64,000 nucleotides of DNA from Prostheceraeus crozeri (taxonomy: Eukaryota > Platyhelminthes > Polycladida > Euryleptidae), in NCBI GenBank assembly GCA_907163375.1, contig CAJQUW010004418.1, forward strand, positions 1 to 64,000, written 5' to 3'. Below are positions 53,226-64,000 of the stretch, piece by piece (position 1 is the stretch's first letter; each line of letters opens with the position of its first letter). Below the pieces are notes generated by a model, which saw nothing but the letters and a program-made list of their open reading frames with translations, was not told the origin of the DNA and did no database searches. Position numbers and translations under genes: made by a program.

Positions 53226-55237
53226 TTAATGATTGTTCAATATACGCTTATATATATACAGAGATTGATGCTTCTCTTACTATTTCCAAGGTACCGTCAT
53301 CTCAAAAATTAAGTGACATGAAGTCAATCAAGATTTTGTCATGTTTGAATACTTACAAAATTCCCACATCAATCATCTTTTCACTTCTCCTTCGTTAAGC
53401 ACATCTACAGGAGAAAGTTTACCAAATGTGATATTTCATTAAGAACTGAGTTAATTGACGATCAAACCTATAATCAAATGAATTGGCGGAGTACTCAAGT
53501 TGTCTTCAAAATAGCTACATAGAATTTTTTCTTGAGTGATCGAAATCACGGTACTGCTGGTCCTGATGTTTCTCTTATTCGAAGATCTGTTTTACACTTT
53601 AACCTACCTAAGAATGAAAAAATATATCGCAAATCGAAGGAAATCAACATAAAATCGCAGACCGCAGGTCGCACCAGGACTGGGAAATCAGACGTTCATG
53701 CTTTCATCCATGGATTTGAATAGTGAGTTAGAATTAGTTTTGACAGCGTCAACAGAGGAAATGATGGAATTACAGGAACTTTGACAAATTTCAACAAAAT
53801 TTTGGAGACGAGACGAAATGATTTGCCTGAATCGTCTTCTCATCCTACAAACATTATACAAATACGACATGGATGTGTGATAGCCAGTAATATGGAGTGG
53901 GATAATTTTGACAGCCACTGATTATGGACGATCCCTAGACGACCAGTCAACTGTACGTCTGCCGGATAAGATTACCTTTCTGTCAAAAACACCTTACATA
54001 GAAAAATTCCATGTGTTTCCAATGATTACCAACACGATTTTCTCGATGAATTGACAGCAGAAAGTCGCAGACCAATTTCTTTATAATCAGCAAAGAAAGA
54101 AAGTATCTAAAGAATTTTCACGCCAAGTTCCAGCTTCCACACGTCTCTCACGAGGAAGCCTCTTTCCCTTTCATGAGTTCAGAATTCATTCATGTAGAAG
54201 ACCGCAGACCTTATGCGCAGACTTGTTTATCGTCGAAGAAAATACTGAAGACAATTTGAATGACAGTTTTCACCTACCAGTTGGAATAATAACTCCAATG
54301 TGCGAACATCAGTTATCAATTCCGTTGTATTGGATTCACTTTCTCACCTCAATAAGCGATTTCTTTTATGATTATGATTGTTTTCAATTTTATCGATGAA
54401 CATGGATGGAAGAATGCCTTGCTATTACGATTTGAACGCAAGCTCATGATTTGAAATTAATGCTGCAAAATTTAAATACGTTTACCCTTTTCAGAAGAAG
54501 ATCCATTTAATGCTATTAACTTCTAACTATTTACTATTTAACTTTTATGCTATTGACTTGTAATTAATACATTCGTTGTATTGATAAGATAAAAGCATTG
54601 ATACGAGTAATGTGTTTACTCTCTCAAGCCAGAAAGTGCACATCATTATTAAAAACAAAAAGGCTATCATGCAAAACGAAGGTACTTATGTCACGTGTAT
54701 TTATGTTCCATGACCGATTCACCTATTAAAAATTAAACACAATGAGATAGGGGGACGTGGGTACGTGTACATATATTACTAAGATGCGTTGAAGCACACA
54801 TTTTTGAGTTATGAATCGATTACATCCATGTCAATGTTCGAAGGTTGTGATACCGTCAACATCTAGTACCGCTACGGATACATGTACATACATAATTATA
54901 TCGGATTTATAGCAATATATCATGTTATGTGTTAACATCATAACTACCTTTGATGAATTCCAGGTACATTTGAAGATATGCTAAAACATTTCGTGACCTT
55001 GCCTTCCTTCAGTCGCCGGCTAATTGCTTATTATCTTGTTATTTATATTGTTTATTGTCCACCGTTGTTGGCAATAAACTTCTGACGTCATATGTTATCT
55101 GTGTGCTATCATTCACACTTTTAGCGAGCGATCGGCAGTGACCCTTCTGGATTTCCCTAATTTCAAGCTAGCCATCCCGGCCACTACTACGAGTATTAAG
55201 GAATCCATGGTCTTTGAGTTTGGGTCTAGAATGACAT
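53226..55237. other. No gene seen
   Basis: AT-rich sequence. A pair of good splice signals around 53,350-53,400 on the minus strand (CCTGTAG ... GTAAGTATT) encloses about 50 bp closed in all frames, so it is not called an exon. Confidence 0.4.
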
Positions 55238-55365
55238 TGAGTTTTAATAATGAAAGAAACACAATTGACTTCATGTGTTTAATACCCTTGACAAGAGGCC
55301 ACGAAAGCGCTCGGGTATTAAACACATGAAGTCATTTGTGTTGCTTTCATTATTAGAACTCGTTG
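55238..55365. repeat. Hairpin with ~52-bp arms
   Basis: Arms of about 52 bp (GAGTTTTAATAATGAAAG .. ATGTGTTTAATACCC and its complement ending CTTTCATTATTAGAACTC) flank a loop of roughly 20 bp. There are only a few mismatches. It is a small foldback repeat; a pre-miRNA-like role is possible but unsupported. Confidence 0.65.
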
Positions 55366-58300
55366 GAAATCGGCATTGCTTTACAACATAGAATTACATT
55401 CCTAAATGTTGATGGTCACGGCCAGAACCAGACACAAGCGGCAAGTAGCCTAAGTCGATTTTCCATTGAATGCAATGCAAATTTAAGTCTGGATTCTGAC
55501 GAATCAGAACATTGACACAAAACAGGCACACACAGTCAAATAATTTAGATCGTGAGGAGTCGGACAATGTGAGTAATATTTCCATTTGACGAGTTTATCA
55601 CGTACAAAAATTGAGTCATATACATGTACTTTTCACTTAACAAATGATTCAAACTGATGGTTGAGGCTCGTGTGCTCCCTATCTAATACGAGCAACGGCT
55701 GCATTGCACGTGCTTGGCCAATCACGTAATCGAAGGGGAGACGAATATCTTCATATCAATCTATCGCTTGCTACCATTGAATACAATGTCTGGGATAAAA
55801 GATTTGTCTGCTCTAATCTAATCCATGGACAGGCGGACGTGAATTCATCCGTGGTAGAATCAAGATACAAGTATCATAATTTTGATAGACGCAAGAGATG
55901 GCTAATGAGATAATTCACAAGAATCATCTCTGGACCGACGCCATGTGTATTGAAAGTAAACTGTTCTAAAATCCGAGTGATGCATCTTGCCACAGATTCC
56001 AGTCGTAACAAAGGAATTAGGACACAACACATAGTTGTGTCATAACTCTAAAGTGAATCATGTGTTACAGGTTATTATTTTCTTAATATTCCCAAAACAT
56101 ATGATTGAAAAATGTAAATGAAAAATGTGGATAAATTATATTGTGAAAATAAATAAATGGTGTAAACAGTCCTTACAAGGACAGATGGTACGTTCACAGT
56201 TATAAGACAGTCACAGCACCAACAGAGTCTCCAGATTCTTCCAGGACCACAAGCCGTGGTGATCACGTCCGCAGCAGTTCGATGATAATTCGCACATAGA
56301 AGATAGGCTGCAACACCATCAACGGCTCTCGCCGACAACTTCGCTTGGAGAGACCAGACTGGGAGCGGGCGTTGTTCATGCCGCGTTAAATACGTCTGTG
56401 ATGATTCGCTCACGGTCAGCTACCAATTGTTTGGTCATCCATTGTCTGATGACATGACATGTCTGTTGTCAGTCATGTACCGTAGATAGCTGACAAGTTG
56501 GACTTTTGTATGACATTGGAACTTGAAATGCATGCCGCGGAAAAGTTATTGCTCTAACAATGGAATGGAGATTGTTCTCACAAAACAATAAAATGCATAA
56601 TAAATGCATAATAAAGCAAGAAGACAAACTGCCTAGCACACAACACATGTATTTCATAAACAACCAAGAATATCGTGGAATCTTTGAATTCCTTTCTGGA
56701 AAATGTGTCACGGTTTTATTTCGGTCTTTGAAAGGATTAGAACCGCAGTTCTGGTTCTTAAAAAAACAAACAACCTTAGTGAACATAGATGTGAATAATG
56801 TCTTCGTTGCAATTTAAGATTTCAAAGATAACTAGAACACGATGATCAATAATTTCCAGACATTGCTAATCGTCAAAATTTTCGAACAGGCACGTATAGA
56901 TGCGAGTGCATTTGATCAAACAAGACTATGTACCTCAGGTCCAGTCACACCAACCGAAAATTGGACTACAATAAGGGTTAATAATAATAATAACACAATA
57001 GCCTCTATTGTCTCACATAACATTCGGTGAGGGCATTACAACGGTTGACGATGACAATACAGAATTAAGGAAGTGACAACAGCAAACAACTAAAATAACG
57101 ACTTTATTTACAGAACCGAATAAAAGATTGACTAAAACGTCGCGTGCTGCTGATGAATGACGGGTGTTTGCAGAAGCCCATCTAGGAACAAATAGTCTGC
57201 TAAGTGGATGGGACGTTGATTTAACAATTTTTTCAAAAAGTTTCAAACAACTTCTGTCCGCAGTGACCAAAAGATAGCTCTAACGATTAGGTGGGTTGCC
57301 GATAATTCGGAAAACTCTCTTTTTCAACTGAAAATTTTATATCAATCAATTTATTCTATTTACCCAAAATAAACATGCTCCATTGTCGGAAAAAATAATA
57401 TATTGCTAATGGATGTAAGAAATTGACATTGCTGTCGGAAAATTTGTGGAGATAACGAAGATGACATAAGATGTCTCCTACTGGTTGCAAAATCTTGTAG
57501 TATTTTCAAAGTATGGGATTCCATCTCAAGTAAGTGAAGACTGAATTATAAAACTTATTAGCAATGAGAAAAACTCATAGAGCCGCATCTTGTGAGAATT
57601 GTCGTGCAATGATCATTTGTTGCAAATCGTCATGCAGCGAATATCTGATGTAGAACAGAAGTTGATCTTCCGCAAGATAGGACAGAAATTCCATGGATTG
57701 ACTTATTGCCAATGCCACATACAACGTCAATTGACTTCAAGGGAATCAGTGAACTTTTGAAACCTGATGTAATTGATACGCACAACAGATAGTTCATTGA
57801 AAGGATGAATTCAACTTTAATGACATAATTCTAGACGTTGCGATGTATTCTGAAGTACTAATGTTCACTGAATTAACATTCATTTATAAAGCAAATTTAT
57901 CTCGGCCACTGAACACAAACTTGTAAAGAGATGATTCCAATTGATTCAAAACATTTGAAGCGAAATGATTTCACCACCAAGCTTGAAAGCAAGGCAAAAT
58001 GTTTTGATTAGACAACTACTTTGGGAATGGCACGCCAAACAGGAGAATAACTAAATGACTAAACGGTAGGTCATCGAAGCTAGTTGTTTTAATACTAAGG
58101 AATCTGTGACGTTAACAGCCAGACTTAATGCTATTTTCAGAATGCTAATTAAAGAATATATGCATTTGAATAAGATGGAAGAGCGCTGTAAGATATTGGA
58201 TGGTAGAATAGCTCTGTTGGTCTTGTGTTCGGGAAGATGGGGAAGAAGGTCTTGTGGTCGAATCTGGTGAACTGCATGGTGAAGTATCATAGACTTCATT

Positions 58301-58904
58301 GCATGTTTCGAATTCCAACCTGGTCGTGCAGTTTTGGAAAACGTTTTCACTCCATCTCCGATGGTCACCGTCAGGCAAATGAATTTCAGACAGAATGAGA
58401 ACAACTTACAAGAACTCGAGTGTTCTAGCTACGATTTGACTCGAATACAGAATTGGTAAAAGTACATGTAGTTGAATAAGTTAATTATCATTATTACTTG
58501 CCGAACATTTACTGTAAAGATAAGTTCCTCATGGACCGCATGGATTACGCTGATATATTTATATCTGCTTTTGTTGCAGAATTAAAATATTTTTCAATTG
58601 CTGAAGCATTCTGGAAATGTTCGATGTTAGTCATCACCACGACCTAATCAAATCTAATTAAATACCAAATATAGACAATGAAGGTCTGTCGTAGTACATT
58701 GAGTATCTAAAGAAAATGACAACTATTAAGTCAATAAAAGACACCAACATATTTGACCGTCCTTTGTACCGTCAGTGTGGCCTAGTGGAGAAGGTGCAAG
58801 CTCGTCATTCTCTTTAGATACCTAATATAATATTAGACCTATTATCTAATTCTGAGACGTTGTTAGCAGTGTCCGGATTCTAGAATTTCGAAATTTTCGT
58901 GCAT
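55366..58904. other. No gene called
   Basis: The minus-strand frame 58,378-58,145 (RRWSENVFQNC.., then Ser/Pro/Thr-rich) and the overlapping frame 58,404-58,051 could hide a short exon, but no splice pair or homology supports it. The remaining 3 kb shows only short frames. Confidence 0.35.
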
Positions 58905-58905
58905 G

Positions 58906-60310
58906 ATATATATATATATATATATATATATTTACGCACAAAGTTCCCAGACGTTTCATATTGTCATTGTGAAAAAACACTTTTTTTCCGGACTAGTTTC
59001 AAGGCTAGTTTATTGCCTCATCTTCAGCGGTACAACAAAGAATTCAATAAAATCCACAATAAAATTTATATCTACAAGTTTGCTTCAACAGAAACATTTT
59101 CATTAACTAAAATCTCAAATAAACTACGTCACAAAATACAGAGAGCGTTGAACTACATAGCTATTGCGCTAATAATGACATCATTACGAGCGGATTACGT
59201 CATAAAATTAATGTCAAAGGAAATTGTCCGTTCCGGTCATTCGATAAGCAATCTGTGTTGTTAATTAAAATAGATTCTAGAATCATTGGGTATTTCGAGC
59301 AACCTATAATTTGAAATTTTCATGTTTTGGTGCATGAACATGCATGGAAACCTCAGTTTGAGTAGGATACCCTCGAAGTGTTCTGAGATACGGGTATAGA
59401 AATGCCTTTTGGTGGCACCAATGTACCGCATTGGACAGCGGTCACAGTTATATTGATAAACAATATCCGATCGCAGATCACTCACAATTTTATCTTTGTT
59501 GCGAAAAAAATCTTTCATTTTACAAGTACTGTACGTAGTTTGAATTTCAGCCTTAGACAGTTTTTGATTGATTTTATGAATTCTATGATTGAAATCTTTA
59601 AATCCTTCACGAATGAAAGGCACGGACCAATAAATAATTTTCTTATCATTCTCTTTATTTTTATTCTCTTGCTTTGCACAAACTTTTTCTTCGACTTGCT
59701 TTTTTACTTTCAAAATTGTTTCCAATTGAAAACCATTACCTATAAATGTTTCAATAATTTTCTCAGATGCTGATTCATACAGAGTCTGATCAGAGCAAAT
59801 TCTGAAGGCTCGAGACAGCAACGAACGAATGGCTGCTAATTTATATTTTTCAGGCGCATAAGCGAACTGAGGAGTATAGACTCCAGTGTTTGTTGATTTG
59901 ATATGGAAATCAATTTTGAAAGAATTATCAGTTTCAAGAGTTATCTCCGTATCTAAAAATGTGATGCATTTGTTACTACTTTCTTCTACAGTAAATTGGA
60001 TGTTCTCATCCAATGAGTTGATGAAGTTCAGAACTTTTTAGCATCACTACTATTTTTGAAAATCGTGAAACAATCGTCCACATAACGACGATAAAAAATT
60101 GGCAATGTGCCTTCATACTTATGGAATTTGCTTTCAAGCATATCGAGAGCAAACGCAGCCATAGTAGGGCCAAGGTTAGAGCCCATGGCCATATAACATA
60201 GTCAATATACATAATTGGTATATAACATAGCCAATAAACATAATCGCTGAAGATGAGGCAATAAACTAGCCTTGAAACTAGTCCGGAAAAAAAGTGTTTT
60301 TTTCACAATG

Positions 60311-60376
<66 letters not shown>
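58906..60376 (-). mobile_element. Penelope-like element bounded by inverted repeats and (TA)n
   Basis: A third Penelope lineage, minus strand. Near 60,200-60,170 motif B reads AMGSNLGPTMAAFALDML, followed by a YVDDCF active site (near 60,080). The frame 60,013-59,261 gives FLDTEITLE, VYTPQFAYAPEKYKLAAIRS and the endonuclease start VYQYNCDRCPMRYIGATKRH. The N-terminal half is missing. Arms of 71 bp at 58,959-59,029 and 60,245-60,315 are inverted copies and contain CTGAAGATGAGGC..GAAACTAG, a hammerhead-like but non-consensus motif. (TA)n tracts lie outside both arms, in line with the known taste of PLEs for such sites. It is a fossil with a small number of breaks. Confidence 0.85.
60312..60376. 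repeat. (TA)n microsatellite
   Basis: About 32 TA units directly against the right inverted arm of the PLE; a shorter TA run (58,906-58,931) faces the left arm. Confidence 0.9.
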
Positions 60377-60379
<3 letters not shown>

Positions 60380-61059
60380 AAAAAGTCACCTTTTCTGAAT
60401 AGTATGATCCCAGACAGCACTATTTCGTGCAAAGCCGCTTTAGAGCTATTTTACACATTCATATTTAATTCCTTATCATTGCATAAGAACTTAAAGTTAG
60501 ACTGACATGCAGTACTGTAATGTACTAAAATGTACATCTGAGTGAATGCACGTAAAATTGATGTAAGCTACCCAGGGTAACAAGAATCCTGCTCACATTT
60601 TAATTTGCAAATTACATGCGAACATTCAACTGCCAGATGCAATTAAAGATAGAGTAAACGAAACTGCCACTGAGTATAGAGTTTCGATTTAACTTATTTT
60701 AAGGGTTGATGGAGGTATTTCAAAAAAGTATGCCTATCCAATTATCATGAAAGTAATTACTTTGGTAGGAAGGGCGTATGCCTATTATGTTAACAGATAG
60801 AACGATATACAGTATAATAAATCGTTATACTTATGTATCACTAAACAAATTGAAACAACAAATTTAGTACGGTAAGAGCATATTGCTATTTGCAAAGATT
60901 ACTAATCAGCTGACGCTGTCCATTATCTTTGGCCATTGTTCTGAAAGTCTACATGGAAGTTCACCAGATAAGTCACTTTGGTATTTTTGGTATCTTTGGA
61001 AGGGAGGAGATCTTGGGGAGGAACTCGGCTGCCTTCCGTTTCAAAACAGTCTCTACGAC
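60377..61059. other. No gene seen
   Basis: AT-rich, only short frames. Confidence 0.4.
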
Positions 61060-61215
61060 ACGTTCGCATTCTTTTTCCTTCTTCTTTGTGAGAGAGAGTC
61101 TTTTTCAGCTCTAAGGCGACTTAGTTCTTTTTCATCTTCTAATGTCTCCTTTTGCAATTCTTCAAGCAGGCGGCGCTTCTCCAACTGGTCTTTTCAAGTT
61201 TTTTCTGTATTTCCC
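61060..61215 (-). pseudogene. Possible coiled-coil coding remnant
   Basis: On the minus strand one frame reads QLEKRRLLEELQKETLEDEK then ELSRLRAEKDSLSQRRRK. The heptad-like spacing of Leu with alternating Lys/Glu is typical of coiled coils, and the codon use is not random. Stops and a frame change lie on both sides and no splice sites were found. It may be a processed pseudogene piece or a part of a mobile element; the parent is unknown. Confidence 0.35.
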
Positions 61216-62342
61216 TCTTTTAGAATATTTATTTTTATTTTAGAATAAGTTTTCAACCTAAAAAATGTGCACAGCCTTTTTTTCCCTTCAATAAATATTT
61301 GTCATATTTGAATCCTGATTCTCATCAAAAGATAATTATATAATCATGTCGTTTTTTAGAATATCGTATCTTGTTATCTGTAAAATGTATCTTTCTCTGA
61401 GACAGAATGTATCTTAAATGTGAAAGACAGCTTACAGTTTCCACTCATTTCACCAAGTACTGTACTCTACGCACTCGGTAGAGTACAATAACACCGGTAA
61501 TCTATAAAAATCTATCAAAAAAGATGTATACTGAAAAAAAAACTGAACGATGCAAAAATTCGTGCAATCCACATCACGATTTTCGTGCATCGACCGTAAT
61601 TTTCGTGCATGATTCGTGATAGCATTTGAAATGACGAATGGGAGATACATTAGTAATTTGCCTAAAATGCGGTTCTCCACCAGAAGAATAAATAATTCTT
61701 AGACGGTTTCTTACTGCAATCTTTTCTCTTTATCGTCTCACATTCATTATAATAGATCTATTCGCATGGTCCGCATTTTAGTCATGTGACTACTGTCAGG
61801 TGATTTCGTGGAATCAAAACTCATTTTCGGACAGATTTTTATAGCTCCGAAATTTCTATTCTATGTCCATAGCTTCTTTTTTAATAAATAGACTGCTCCA
61901 ACCTTGACACGCATCTTTGCGCTATGCTGCGTAACGCATTACAGAAGAAATACGGCGACTAAAAGTACTACTAGCTACGCATATCAAGGAGAAATTCGGA
62001 GAACTTTTGGCAGGCGGATTCTGGCGCATCCAATATCCAGGACGTTTCTGACAAGTCTCCAAATCAATCATCTCATTGTAGACACATTTATGCAATGCGT
62101 GATTGAATTTTTATCAGGCGCCAACAATGAATTCATTCAATTCAGTCATTTAACTTTCGAATGGGAGAACAATATTGCTAAATTACTAAGTCGTCCAATT
62201 TTGACAAAAAAGAGAAAATTACTTCCTGAAAATTGAAAATGAAGCACTTCGCTTCTCCTGCGGTGTCCGGATTGTGCTGACATGGTCAGAACATCGCAAG
62301 TTCCGATACTCTCCTGATCTCATTGGACTCATCTCAAGGCAG
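61216..62342. other. No gene called
   Basis: A 110-codon plus-strand frame (61,904-62,236) has no recognisable domain, hydrophobic segment or signal. It is left as unassigned. Confidence 0.3.
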
Positions 62343-62510
62343 TCTCCGTCGCACAGTGGCTAAATGGTTATCAAAGCCATCTTCCGATCCAGTGGGCGGG
62401 CCCCGAATGTGTCATTAGAAGTTGGACGGATGGGCATCCGGGCTAAAAGATCACAATGCTCCAGATGCCGTCAGCACCGTCCAGGCCCCTAGTATGGGTA
62501 GTGCACTCAA
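62343..62510 (+). mobile_element. tRNA-derived SINE, copy 2
   Basis: Same family as 12,468-12,665. The box A-like CGCACAGTGGCTAAATGG (62,351-62,368) and a weakened box B (GGCGGGCCCCGAA) are followed by TGTCATTAGAAGTTGGACGG, ATGGGCATCCGGG and GTCAGCACCGTCCAGGCCCC. It differs from copy 1 at many sites. Confidence 0.72.
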
Positions 62511-62704
62511 ATTTTCAGCAAATTATCATGTACTGATTTCATAGTAAACACAAAACTTGCTAGCAATCTGGATCAAGGTCACAAGGACATCAGTGAGTGC
62601 ACTTCGTGTTTGCTTCTGATATTAGTTATTTCACGGGAGCATACATGGACGATTCGAAATTGCCAATCGTAAGAGCATTGAAAATGACTCCCCGGCACTA
62701 ATAA

Positions 62705-63367
62705 CCCGTACGGAAATAAATGGGTATGAATCACAGTATGATTAAGTATGATTTTTTCATACGAAAATCATGCTATGAAAATCTTTTACCATTTCATAGT
62801 ATGATTTCGTATGTTCTGCTATGCAGCGAATATGTTCAGCAGATTGATTTTTCGCCTTGTATCATTTATTTTTCATGTGACATGACATTTTGAGGTAAGT
62901 ATAATTTCCGTTTCTTCGATGGTGATCCGTATTTTATAAAACTATTACTTTCTACTAATTAAGAGATTGTCTGAACTTTCATTTCCAATCAATTGCGTGA
63001 TTCATACTAATTGAAAGTGTCAATTCAGTTATTTGATGACTAATAAATCCGAAGAAATGTAAATATTTCTTCCATATTCATTCACTCTTATTTTCATATT
63101 TTAACGGTTCTCGCTAGTATAAGTTTGGTGTTGGAATTTTAACTTTTTATTGAAGGTTGATTGTGTTCAAGAATTTTTCGCCATTGCTGTCAGCTTAACT
63201 GTAATCATACTGCAATCATACTATGAAAAAATCATGCTATGATCATATGTATGAATTCTTACTGTTTTCATACGTATGAAAAGTGTAAAAAAAGCATTAC
63301 ATATTCATACATATGATCTTACGTATGAATTCATACTATGATCATACCCCATTTATTTCCGTACGGG
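62705..63367. mobile_element. MITE with CCCGTACGGAAATAAATGGG ends
   Basis: The left end CCCGTACGGAAATAAATGGG is mirrored exactly at the right end, and the pairing continues through TATGAT..CATAC. Both subterminal regions are packed with short palindromes (ATCATACTATGA, CATACGTATGA, ATCATAGTATGAAT types). 663 bp, non-coding, family unknown. Confidence 0.75.
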
Positions 63368-64000
63368 AAGGTATCAATAGATGCATTGACTTAGATTAAA
63401 CATAAAGAAGAATGGATTCGCAAATCAAAGGATCATGATCCATCAATCCGAGCGATGGATTGTCGCTAAGATGGCATGTGCGAATTCAAAATTCCTTTAC
63501 ATAGTATACATAGGGCAAATCATCAACTTAAGAGGATGTGAAATATCGTAATAAAATGGCATGGGACGAAACCCAATATTATTCATTGACATGGCGGCCA
63601 ACATTTAAGATGGAATATCGCTTGCTTCGAATTTGCTGTTTACGAACTGTCATGCGAGTTTTAAAGAATTCACTTGTTTGGCCCACATAAAATCAGAGAT
63701 GTCTATGAAACCGTTCTTCACGAAAGTGGCGTACGTTGGTGTTACTTTGGTCCATTATTTTCATTGTTTCCCTCGAAATTAGATGACTGATTTCGAATCA
63801 TCATTGACTTTAACGGGTATTATCTTTTGATAACAATTACAGAAAGAAGTTAAGACTTGTGAGAGAATCAGTAGAAAGTGCGATCAAATATCATATATGC
63901 GAAAGTAAGATAGAAAGCAAAATTCTCAAGAAAACAACAATGATAAGAAAAGAATGATAAATAAGACAAAGTGATATCTGTGGTTAAATGAATAGGTCAA
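63368..64000. other. No gene seen
   Basis: AT-rich flank without recognised features up to the end of the window. Confidence 0.4.

Noticed and set aside
53350-53402. SLC7A upstream exon
   Set aside because: Splice-like borders are good, but all three frames contain stops and the content does not match a transporter.
58051-58404. Minus-strand exon of SLC7A or another gene
   Set aside because: The Ser/Pro-rich frame has no splice pair of the needed phase and no recognised similarity.
58780-58815. tRNA gene
   Set aside because: A box A-like TGGCCTAGTGG is present, but no box B, T arm or acceptor stem follows. At most a SINE relic.

Overview
The window reads as nuclear DNA of an invertebrate animal, most likely a marine deuterostome or lophotrochozoan. 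It is AT-rich and has spliced genes with GT-AG introns. It carries CR1-like LINEs, tRNA-derived SINEs, Tc1 and pogo-type DNA transposons, many foldback elements and at least four kinds of Penelope-like element (PLE). Short palindromes such as TACATGTA and TAGGCCTA recur, as in many marine invertebrate genomes. The species cannot be named from the sequence.

Three host genes can be supported. (1) An intact single-exon SLC5-family sodium/solute symporter, minus strand, 5,144-6,916. (2) The 3' half of a cationic amino acid transporter gene (SLC7A CAT type), minus strand. It was recognised from four in-phase exons at 49,183-49,337, 44,121-44,229, 43,987-44,053 and 25,306-25,471; its 5' exons were not found. 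(3) A 263-residue plus-strand reading frame at 51,600-52,391 with a divergent BIR-like zinc site and a UBA-like segment, resembling an IAP without a RING domain. If the missing SLC7A exons lie beyond it, this gene sits antisense inside an SLC7A intron.

Layout. 1-5,100: small repeats and a LINE tail. 5.1-7.0 kb: the SLC5 gene. 7-12.9 kb: foldback repeats, a cluster of one 15-bp motif, a dispersed repeat and a SINE. 12.9-24.6 kb: a nested transposon complex, in which a LINE lies inside a foldback element and is followed by a tandem PLE pair (a 5'-truncated copy, then a full copy) flanked by two 1.41-kb direct repeats. 25.3-49.3 kb: the SLC7A gene, whose 18.5-kb and 5-kb introns hold a 31-bp minisatellite, LINE pieces, MITEs, a head-to-head palindrome of PLE 3' ends, a nearly full-length CR1-like LINE, a decayed Tc1 element and a SINE-like sequence. 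49.4-53.2 kb: a PLE fragment, the IAP-like gene and a LINE tail. 53-64 kb: mostly plain sequence with a PLE bounded by inverted repeats and (TA)n tracts, a SINE and a MITE.

The most interesting signal is the 14.9-24.6 kb complex. Both PLE copies end with a compact hammerhead-ribozyme motif, so the two ribozymes bracket one 4.2-kb unit. The full copy also has a Pro/Ser-rich tandem repeat and an SGNH-hydrolase-like segment ahead of its reverse transcriptase. The two transporter genes and the IAP-like gene share no evident pathway; the rest of the window is mostly a record of retroelement activity.
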